Origin: Rhodospirillaceae bacterium
GTDB lineage: Bacteria; Pseudomonadota; Alphaproteobacteria; JAEULC01
DNA: 57,971 nt
Assembly (NCBI GenBank): GCA_023266845.1
Contig: JAHFPH010000004.1
Span: forward strand, 1-57,971
Direction of reading: 5' to 3'
In this document: positions 7,888-14,951 of the stretch, in pieces
How positions within the stretch are numbered: the stretch's first letter is position 1
Layout: the number at the start of each line of letters is the position of its first letter
Made by a program: the position numbers and the translations under genes
Notes under the pieces: generated by a model
Told to the model about the DNA's origin: nothing
Databases searched by the model: none
The model's input: the letters and a program-made list of their open reading frames with translations, nothing else

Positions 7888-9021
7888 TCAGTTGTTCGAG
7901 CGGACGGTCCGCCCGTCCACTCGTGTTTTCTTCAGCATTTTTTCGTCGAGTTCAAATCCCAAGCCGGGCGCATTGCCCAGCACCAAGTCGCCGTTCCGGT
8001 CCACGTCCGCCGGAGTTTCCAGCATGAAGTCGCGGCGCTCGATGGTCCATTCCGGCGGGTCCCAGGGAAATTCCAGGTAACTGCCATCGGACGCGCCGGC
8101 CTTGAGATGCGCGTTGGCCAACAACCCGATGCCGTTGCCCCAGGCATGCGGCGTGAAGTCGACGTTGTTCAGCGCCGCCATCTGGGCGACTTTCAAGAGG
8201 CCGGTGATGCCGCCGATCGACACCACGTCGGGCTGCACCACGTCGAGGCAGCCCTCCTGGATCACGTCGCGCAGCTCGGACATCTCGCGGTTCAGCTCGC
8301 CGCCGGCAACGCGGATATCCAGCGCCGCGCGCAGCGCCTTCATGCCCGCGCGGTCGGCGCGGTGCAGCGGTTCCTCCATCCAATAGACGTTCAGGCGCTC
8401 GAGCTCGCGCCCCACCGTCAGCGCGTCCTTCAGCGTCCAGGGCGAGCCGGTGTCCCAGGGAAAGCGCCAGCCTTGGTTGCAATCGACCATGAGATCAAGC
8501 TTGTCGCCGACCGCCTTGCGCACCGCTTCCAGCGTCTTTACGCCGTCGCGCCATTTGCCCTCGCGGAAGCGGATTTTCATCGCCTTGAAGCCCTTGGCGA
8601 CGACGCGCTTGGCGTGCGCGGCGAGCTCCTTGCCTGGGCGCAGCGTGCCGGTGGAAGCGTAACAGGCCGTGCGGTCGCTCATCCCGCCCAGCAGTTTCCA
8701 GCAGGGCTGGTCCGCGATCTTGCCGGCCAGGTCCCACAGCGCGAGATCGAGCGGCCAGCAGCGGCCGTAGTGCAGATTGATGTGGCTCAGCACGCGCCAA
8801 TGACGCTCCAGCCGCATTGGGTCCTGGCCGATGAACAGATGCTCGTGCCCGGCGAAACCCAGCATGTAGTCGCCCGAGCCGACGCCCTCGATCCCCTCGT
8901 CGGTGCGCACGCGAACGATAGTGGCGTCGAATTTCGCGCGCGGCTTCGACGACCAGCTCGGATTGAACGGCGGATCGAGCGGAAGCTGATGCTGCGTGAT
9001 TTCGATGGCGGCGATTTTCAC
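7888..9021 (-). CDS. Mandelate racemase/muconate lactonizing enzyme (enolase superfamily) protein
   Basis: A 377-residue enolase-superfamily enzyme from a GTG start. The capping N-terminal domain spans about 1-120 and the barrel the rest. Mg2+ ligands appear as D180 (MVDCNQ), E216/E217 (MEEP) and E242 (GGE). The acid/base groups are K149 in a KIR triplet and a D265/H292 dyad (QPDVV and TPHAWG), the mandelate-racemase subgroup layout, except that the second Lys of the usual KxK is Arg151. Members epimerise or dehydrate carboxylates; one known member epimerises hydroxyproline betaine, which is of interest given the neighbours. It is the first gene of an operon with the M24 and MttB-like genes and is divergent from the second MttB gene across about 43 bases. 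Substrate unknown. Confidence 0.88.
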   Translation of the reverse strand: MKIAAIEITQHQLPLDPPFNPSWSSKPRAKFDATIVRVRTDEGIEGVGSGDYMLGFAGHEHLFIGQDPMRLERHWRVLSHINLHYGRCWPLDLALWDLAGKIADQPCWKLLGGMSDRTACYASTGTLRPGKELAAHAKRVVAKGFKAMKIRFREGKWRDGVKTLEAVRKAVGDKLDLMVDCNQGWRFPWDTGSPWTLKDALTVGRELERLNVYWMEEPLHRADRAGMKALRAALDIRVAGGELNREMSELRDVIQEGCLDVVQPDVVSIGGITGLLKVAQMAALNNVDFTPHAWGNGIGLLANAHLKAGASDGSYLEFPWDPPEWTIERRDFMLETPADVDRNGDLVLGNAPGLGFELDEKMLKKTRVDGRTVRSNN

Positions 9022-9064
9022 GGCGGTTTACTTTGGCATGCATGACGCGCGAGGCGGCTACGAT

Positions 9065-10630
9065 ATGACCGACACGTCGGAACGGCAAGGCGCGGGCGCG
9101 GAACGGCGCGGCCGGGCGCGGCGCACGTCGCGTGAAGGACAAGGAGCGTCGCATCAGGCGCCGTTCCGCCAGCCGCGCCGCCCGTTCAAGCCGGTCGAGA
9201 TCGTCGGCGCCGAAGCGATCGAAGCGATCCACGAGGCGGCGCTGACCATCCTGGAGGAAATCGGCATGGATTTCCTCGACGCCGACGCGCGTCAACTGGC
9301 GAAATCGGCCGGTGCGCAAGTGGAGGTCGGAACAAATCGCGTGCGCTTCGACCGCGGGCTGATCCAGGAAAAGATCAAGACCGCCCCGGCCGAGTTCACG
9401 CTGCACGCGCGCAACCCGGCACACGATCTTTCCTTCGGCGGCGACAACGTGATCTTCGCCCAGGTCGCCAGCGCGCCGAACTGCTCGGACATGGACAAGG
9501 GGCGGCGCCCCGGCAGCCACGAGGACTTCCGCAATCTGGTGAAGCTGGCGCAGAGCTTCAACATCATTCACATGACCGGCGGCTATCCGGTCGAGCCGGT
9601 CGATTTACACGCCTCGATCAGGCATCTCGATTGCCTCGGTGACTTGGCCAAGCTGACGGACAAGGCGTTCCATTGCTATTCGCTGGGCCGCCAGCGCAAC
9701 CGCGACGCGCTGGAGATCGCGCGCCTGGCGCGCGGCATCTCGGCGGAACAGCTGGACAAGGAGCCGTCGCTGATCTCGGTGATCAATTCTTCTTCTCCCC
9801 TTCGGCTCGACTCGCCGATGCTGCAGGGGATCATGGAGATGTCGGCGCGCGGCCAAGTGATCATCATGACGCCGTTCACGCTGGCCGGCGCGATGGCGCC
9901 GGTGACGGTGGCGGGCGCGCTGGCGCAGCAGAACGCCGAGGCGCTATGCGGCATCGCCTTCACGCAGATCGTCAAGCCCGGCGCGCCGGTGGTCTATGGC
10001 GGGTTCACCTCGAACGTCGACATGAAGTCGGGTGCGCCGGCCTTTGGCACGCCGGAATACATGAAGTCGGCAATGATCGGCGGGCAATTGGCGCGGCGCT
10101 ATCGCCTGCCCTACCGCACGTCCAACACCTGCGCCGCCAATACGGTGGACGCGCAAGCGGCGTATGAGTCCGTGTTCTCGCTGTGGGGCGCTGTCATGGG
10201 CGGCGGAAATTTCATCCTGCATTCCGCCGGCTGGATGGAAGGCGGTCTGACCGCGTCTTTCGAGAAGACTATCGTGGACGTCGATTTGCTGCAAATGATC
10301 GCCAATTTTCTGGAGCCGCTGGAAGTGAGCCAGGAGACGCTAGCGTTGGACGCAATGCGCGAAGTGGGCCCGGGCGGGCATTATTTCGGCGCGGCGCACA
10401 CCCAGGCGCGGTTCAAGACGGCGTTCTACGCGCCGCTGATCTCGGACTGGCGCAATTTCGAATCCTGGCGCGAGGCCGGATCGCCCACGGCGATGGAAAA
10501 AGCCAATCGTTTGTGGAAAGAGACGCTCGCGCGTTACGAGCGCCCGGCGATGGACCAGGCGGCCGAGGCGGCGCTGGACGAGTTCGTCGCGCGGCGCAAA
10601 TCGGAAGGCGGCGTGAAGACCGACTTCTAG
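9065..10630 (+). CDS. Trimethylamine methyltransferase (MttB) family protein, non-pyrrolysine, copy 2
   Basis: A 521-residue paralogue of the protein at 5045-6628, sharing long blocks such as GGFTSNVDMKSGAPAFGTPE and AGALAQQ, with perhaps 55-60 percent identity by eye. It has no internal UAG, so pyrrolysine is not used. I place the start at ATG 9065 (MTDTSERQ), where a GAGG lies about 11 bases upstream; frame-compatible ATGs at 8996 and 9038 exist, but 8996 would overlap the divergent enolase-superfamily gene. The first about 40 residues are basic and low in complexity. Family knowledge predicts methyl transfer from a quaternary amine to a corrinoid protein, but no such partner is encoded here. 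It converges on the broken hydrolase gene at 10637. Confidence 0.88.
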   Translation: MTDTSERQGAGAERRGRARRTSREGQGASHQAPFRQPRRPFKPVEIVGAEAIEAIHEAALTILEEIGMDFLDADARQLAKSAGAQVEVGTNRVRFDRGLIQEKIKTAPAEFTLHARNPAHDLSFGGDNVIFAQVASAPNCSDMDKGRRPGSHEDFRNLVKLAQSFNIIHMTGGYPVEPVDLHASIRHLDCLGDLAKLTDKAFHCYSLGRQRNRDALEIARLARGISAEQLDKEPSLISVINSSSPLRLDSPMLQGIMEMSARGQVIIMTPFTLAGAMAPVTVAGALAQQNAEALCGIAFTQIVKPGAPVVYGGFTSNVDMKSGAPAFGTPEYMKSAMIGGQLARRYRLPYRTSNTCAANTVDAQAAYESVFSLWGAVMGGGNFILHSAGWMEGGLTASFEKTIVDVDLLQMIANFLEPLEVSQETLALDAMREVGPGGHYFGAAHTQARFKTAFYAPLISDWRNFESWREAGSPTAMEKANRLWKETLARYERPAMDQAAEAALDEFVARRKSEGGVKTDF

Positions 10631-10636
10631 GCGCGC

Positions 10637-11714
10637 TTACATCGTCCGCTTGGGCGCGCTTGCCAGCAATTCCTGAAGCTGCTGCTTGTAGAACTTAGCC
10701 ATGCCCGTCGTGCCGTGGCCGCGCGTTTCCTCGCTGGCCGGGATCAGGTACAGCTTCCCGTTCTTCACGCGCTTCAGCTCCCGCTCCATGATGCCGGTTT
10801 CCGGCGGGTTGCGCTCGTCGTCGGCCGAGTTGATCGCCAGCAAGGCGGCCTGGATACGTTCGAGGCCGGGCGCGGGACTGTAGTCGCGCGAGGAATCCCA
10901 CTGGTACAGGAAGTCGTTGGCGTCGGCGGTGAAGGGCGCGTCCAGCCGCGCATCAAGCAGCTTGTCGGCCAGGTCGCGCGTCGGCGCCATTTTCTGGTAC
11001 GCCAGCGTGCCGCCGTTTGTAGCGATGCCGAAGAACACGCTGGCCACCTTGAACGCCTTCGGCTGCGTCGTGTAGTCGCCGTTGTTCCATTCCGGGTCGT
11101 TGCGGATCGAGTCGATGATCAGCCGGCGCATCATCCAGTTGCGGCTGGACATCTCGGTGGGCTGCGCGGCCATGGGCGCGAGCGCGTCCATGAAGCCGGG
11201 ATGGGCGACGCCCCAGATCCAGGTATGCATGCCGCCCATCGAGTTGCCGGTCACCAGCCGCGCGTGGCGGATGCCCAGACCCTCGGTCGCCAGCCTATTA
11301 TTGCGCGGCGACCATGTCGTCGTAGTTGTAGCGCGGGAACTTGGCGCGCATGCCGTCCGACGGTTTCGCCGATTTGCCGTGGCCGATGGCGTCGGGTAGG
11401 ACGATAAAGTACCTGCTTGCGTCGAGCGGCTGGCCGGGGCCGAACAGCTCGCCGGCATAGGCGGGGCTCAGCATGGCGCCGCCGTTTTGGGTGGTGCCGT
11501 GCAGGACGATCACCGGCTCGCCCGTCGGTTCGCCGACCGTGCGGTAGTGCATGCGCAGCTCAGGCAGCGTCTCGCCGGTGTGGAACTTGAAATCCTAGGC
11601 GATCCAGTCGCCTTCCTTCGCGGCGGGATAATTTTGCGCCTCGGCCGCAACCGCGCTGAGCGACAGAATCACAACAATCAGAGCGGCGCGCAACCGCAAG
11701 ACCTGGGACTTCAT
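10637..11714 (-). pseudogene. Broken MetX-like alpha/beta hydrolase (homoserine O-acetyltransferase family), exported type
   Basis: The gene would begin at ATG 11714 with a Sec-type signal peptide (LIVVILSLSAVAAEAQ). Codon 40 is an in-frame amber stop (TAG, 11595-11597) between GDWIA and DFKFHTGETLPELRMHYRTV. The frame then continues to MVAAQ and stops at 11298-11300, while the homologous continuation LATEGLGIRHARLVTGNSMGG lies in the next frame. Removing one base from the run CAATAATAGG restores QYRLATEG, so a 1-base insertion is the simplest explanation. The remaining part has the nucleophile Ser in GNSMGG, Asp in NSADDE and His in TRGHGTTG, so the catalytic triad would otherwise be intact. 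Two independent lesions make a true pseudogene more likely than a sequencing error. Pyrrolysine decoding of the UAG cannot rescue the frameshift. Confidence 0.85.
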
Positions 11715-11806
11715 GCTCTCCTCCCCTGGCTCTAGTTTGCCCGGGATCATGCTCCTGATTTCGCCGGTCATCAACGAACCGTCATGGCGCGTTCTGGCTC
11801 CGGCTT

Positions 11807-11880
11807 CTCATCCTTCGACAGGCTCAGGATGAGGAGCATTTGCAATTGTCCTCGTCCTAAGCTTGTCGAAGGACGAGGAC
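11807..11880. repeat. Pair of inverted REP-like palindromes
   Basis: Two head-to-head copies of a palindromic element. The left copy has CTCATCCT (11807-11814) and AGGATGAG (11826-11833) as arms around an 11-base loop. The right copy has perfect 11-base arms GTCCTCGTCCT (11848-11858) and AGGACGAGGAC (11870-11880), also with an 11-base loop. The copies are inverted to each other and agree at about 21 of 24 positions around CCTTCGACA. They lie just past the 3' end of the dimethylglycine-dehydrogenase-like gene (stop at 11897) and probably end transcription of the sox operon. Confidence 0.8.
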
Positions 11881-11896
11881 AAATATCTCCCCTCCG

Positions 11897-14311
11897 CTAG
11901 CCGCGTTGCCTGCCGCCGTTCGCGTCGAACAGGGGCGTCAGGTGCACGCGCGCCGCGCGCTCCTCGCCCAGTATGTCGATTTTCAGCTCCTCTCCGTCCC
12001 TGGCGTATTCCGGCTTCACATAGCCCATGGCGATGCTCTTTTGCGCCCAATGCGCGAAGCCGCCGGACGTCACCTGCCCCACCGCCTTGCCGTCCTTGAG
12101 GATCGCCTCGTAACCCACGACGTCGGCGCCGTTGGCGTCGACGATCATCTTGACCAGCTTGCGCTGCGGTTCCTTACCGCGTTCGGCCAGGGCCGCCGCG
12201 CGGCCGACGAAATCGGATTTGTCGTAGCCGACGAAGCGGTCGAGCCCCGCTTCCACGGGGGTGTAGTCTGGGCGGAATTCACGGAAGAACGCGCCATAAT
12301 CTTTTTCTAGGCGGAGCGACATCAGCGCGCGGTTGCCGAAATGCCTGAGGTCGAGATCCCTGCCCGCTTCGACCAGGCTGTCGTAAAGCGCGACCTGGTA
12401 ATCCGGCGTAATCCAGATTTCGTAGCCCAGATCGCCGGTATAGCTCGCGCGCAGCACGATGGCGGGGCATATTCCCACCGCCATCTCGCGCGCGGCGAAG
12501 AACTTGAACTTGTCGTTCGACAGGTCCTCGCGCACCAGTTTCTGCAACAGCTCGCGCGATTTCGGTCCCGCGACCATGAAGCCGTTCATGGCGCTGCACA
12601 GGCTGCGCAAGGCCACGCCCGCGGGCGGAAGCTGCTTGTCGAACCAGCGCATGTGATAGACCTCGGCCACGCCCGAGCCGATCATGTAGAAACGCTCCGG
12701 GCCGAGTCGCGCCACGGTGAAATCGCCGATGATCCGCGCGCGTTCGTTCAGCATCGGCGCCAGGATCATGCGCCCGGGCTTGGGCATCTTGTTGGCAAGC
12801 AGCTTGTTGAGCCATTCCTCGGCGCCCGGGCCTTCGATCGAATATTTGGCAAAGCCGGAGATGTCCATGATGCCGACGGCGTTGCGTACCGCGTTGCATT
12901 CCTCGCGCACAACGGCGAAGGCGTTGGAGCGGCGATAGGTGGGAGTCTCCATCGGCTCGACGCCCTTGGGCGCGTACCACAGCGGCACCTCCAGGCCGAA
13001 GCTGGCACCGAACACCGCGCCCATCGCTTTCAACCGGTCGTATGACGGCGCGCGGCGCAGGGGACGCGCGGCGGTGAGTTCCTCGTTCGGGAAGGTGAGC
13101 CTGAAGCGGCGCTTGTAATTTTCCTGCACCTTCATATGCGTGTATTTGCGCGTGGCGAAGCTGCCGAAGCGCGACACGTCCATCGCGAACACATCGGAGC
13201 CGGGATCGCCCTCGACCATCCAGCGCGAGAGCGCCAGGCCCACGCCGCCGCCTTGCGCGAAGCCGGCCATCACGCCGCAGGCCGACCAGAAATTGCGCAA
13301 GCCCCTGACCGGCCCGACCAGCGGGTTGCCGTCCGGCGCGAAGGTGAACGGGCCGTTGACGATGCGCTTCATGCCCGCGCGCCCCACGGCCGGGAAATGC
13401 GCGAAGCCAAGCTCGAGCGACGGGGCGATGCGGTCCAGATCGTGCGGCAGCAGCTCCATCGAGAAATCGTCCGGCGTCTTGTCGGGCGACCAGGGCACGC
13501 ATGCCTGTTCATAAGTACCCAAGAGGACGCCCTTGCCTTCCTGGCGCATGTAGATCTCGCCGGTGAAATCCTGCGTTGCAAGCACTTCTTTGCCGTGGTT
13601 GGCGACCTCGGGGATTTCCTCGGTGACGATGTAGTGATGCTCCATCGCCAGCACCGGCAGCTCGATGCCCGCCATGTGGCCGATTTCGCGCGCCCACAGG
13701 CCCGCGGCGTTCACCACATGCTCGGCGTGCCAGTCGCCCTTGTCGGTCGAGACCAGCCAGCTTCCATCGGCGTTTTGGGTCAGCGATTTCACGGCGGTGA
13801 AGCGGTGCACCTGCGCCCCGCCCAGGCGCGCGGCCTTGGCATAGGCTTGCGTGACGCCCGAGGGATCGACATGCCCGCCGTCGCCGCGCCACAGCGCGCC
13901 CACGAAATGCTGCGGCTCGATCAGCGGGTTATATTTTTTCGCCTCCGTCAGCGAGATCATCTCGGTCTCGAATCCCAGATAGCGCGAGCGCGAGCGCACC
14001 AGCTTGATGAAGTCCAGGTGCTCTTGCGTGCTGGCGAGCATCAGCCCGCCGGTCAGGTGGATGCCGCAGGATTGGCCGGTGATCTGTTCCAGCTCGCGAT
14101 ACAGGTCGATGGTGTATTTCTGCAGGCGCGACACGTTGGCGTCGCTGTTCAGCGTGTGGATGCCGCCCGCCGCGTGCCAGGTGGAGCCGGAGGTAAGCTC
14201 GGACTTCTCCAGCAGCACCGCGTCCTTCCAACCAAGCTTGGTCAGGTGGTACAGCGCGCTGCATCCCACCACCCCGCCGCCAATCACCACCACCCGCGTT
14301 TTCGTTGCCAT
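11897..14311 (-). CDS. FAD-dependent dimethylglycine/sarcosine dehydrogenase-like protein (DAO + GcvT domains), copy 2
   Basis: An 804-residue paralogue of the protein at 2478-4934 with the same layout: an N-terminal DAO oxidase (VIGGGVVG at about 9-16; His46 in SGSTWHAAGG is the expected covalent FAD site), an FAO_M linker and C-terminal GcvT domains from about residue 420. It presumably oxidises an N-methyl group and transfers the C1 unit to tetrahydrofolate. It starts 34 bases after soxG in the same direction and is therefore likely co-transcribed with soxBDAG. That pairing suggests successive demethylation, with this enzyme acting before sarcosine oxidase, but this is inference. A REP-like hairpin pair follows the stop. 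Confidence 0.9.
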   Translation of the reverse strand: MATKTRVVVIGGGVVGCSALYHLTKLGWKDAVLLEKSELTSGSTWHAAGGIHTLNSDANVSRLQKYTIDLYRELEQITGQSCGIHLTGGLMLASTQEHLDFIKLVRSRSRYLGFETEMISLTEAKKYNPLIEPQHFVGALWRGDGGHVDPSGVTQAYAKAARLGGAQVHRFTAVKSLTQNADGSWLVSTDKGDWHAEHVVNAAGLWAREIGHMAGIELPVLAMEHHYIVTEEIPEVANHGKEVLATQDFTGEIYMRQEGKGVLLGTYEQACVPWSPDKTPDDFSMELLPHDLDRIAPSLELGFAHFPAVGRAGMKRIVNGPFTFAPDGNPLVGPVRGLRNFWSACGVMAGFAQGGGVGLALSRWMVEGDPGSDVFAMDVSRFGSFATRKYTHMKVQENYKRRFRLTFPNEELTAARPLRRAPSYDRLKAMGAVFGASFGLEVPLWYAPKGVEPMETPTYRRSNAFAVVREECNAVRNAVGIMDISGFAKYSIEGPGAEEWLNKLLANKMPKPGRMILAPMLNERARIIGDFTVARLGPERFYMIGSGVAEVYHMRWFDKQLPPAGVALRSLCSAMNGFMVAGPKSRELLQKLVREDLSNDKFKFFAAREMAVGICPAIVLRASYTGDLGYEIWITPDYQVALYDSLVEAGRDLDLRHFGNRALMSLRLEKDYGAFFREFRPDYTPVEAGLDRFVGYDKSDFVGRAAALAERGKEPQRKLVKMIVDANGADVVGYEAILKDGKAVGQVTSGGFAHWAQKSIAMGYVKPEYARDGEELKIDILGEERAARVHLTPLFDANGGRQRG

Positions 14312-14345
14312 TGCCTTGACGATCCCCTGGAGCGGACGCGCCGCG

Positions 14346-14951
14346 TTATTCGATGACGTAGCCGAATTCGCCGGCCGATTTCAGCAGCCATTCGGTGAAG
14401 CTCCCGGCGAAACTCGACGGCAGGACAAGATCGAAGCTCGGCGCGTCGTCCGCTTGCGCCAAAACGACGTTGACATGCGCTATAGGCGTCACGGCGGCGC
14501 TTCCCGGCTTGAACACGCGGGCATTGAGATCGACGCGGCAGCCCTTGGCCAGCGCAGCGCGCGCATGGCGGCCCGAAACGCGCAGCACCGCCTTGCCGCC
14601 GGTCTGGTCGACCAGCGAGGCGGCGATGCCGGCCGCTTCGTGGCAGGCCTTGTCGACCTTGCGCATCAGCGCGTCCACTTCGCGCCACGGCTCGAGCAGC
14701 AGCCACGCGCCGGGTTGAATCCAAATCGCCGCCAGCTCGCCCGTGGTCGTCGCCCGCCCGGGCGGCGGCAATTCCAGGCCCAGGCCGCTGCGGATCGCCG
14801 TGGCGACGTCGCCTTCGCGGCCCTTGCGCGCCTGAAGCTGGACGACCGCCACCCGCCGTTCGCGGATCGACACGGGATGATCGCCGCCCGCGCCGTGCCG
14901 CCCGCGCGGCATGGCGTGCGCCAGGACCGAGCGCGGCTCAGGCGCGGACAC
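14346..14951 (-). CDS. soxG: Sarcosine oxidase gamma subunit
   Basis: A 201-residue protein matching the small folate-domain subunit of heterotetrameric sarcosine oxidase. Blocks include a VQLQARKG segment near residue 40, PGAWLLLEP and DQTGGKAVLRVSG. It starts inside the 3' end of soxA (overlap of 14 bases), keeping the canonical soxB-D-A-G order. The subunit helps form the cavity where the iminium product meets tetrahydrofolate. Identity rests on both sequence and gene order. Confidence 0.92.
   Translation of the reverse strand: MSAPEPRSVLAHAMPRGRHGAGGDHPVSIRERRVAVVQLQARKGREGDVATAIRSGLGLELPPPGRATTTGELAAIWIQPGAWLLLEPWREVDALMRKVDKACHEAAGIAASLVDQTGGKAVLRVSGRHARAALAKGCRVDLNARVFKPGSAAVTPIAHVNVVLAQADDAPSFDLVLPSSFAGSFTEWLLKSAGEFGYVIE

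Noticed and set aside
11595..11597. In-frame UAG in the MetX-like gene, beside MttB genes, as a possible pyrrolysine codon
   Set aside because: The gene also carries a frameshift, both MttB genes lack an internal UAG, and no pyl genes are seen. A nonsense mutation is the simpler reading.
12279..13502. Long open frame inside the second DMGDH-like gene, same strand
   Set aside because: It is an out-of-frame shadow: low-complexity Arg/Ala/Gly content, no domain, and full overlap with a conserved coding frame.
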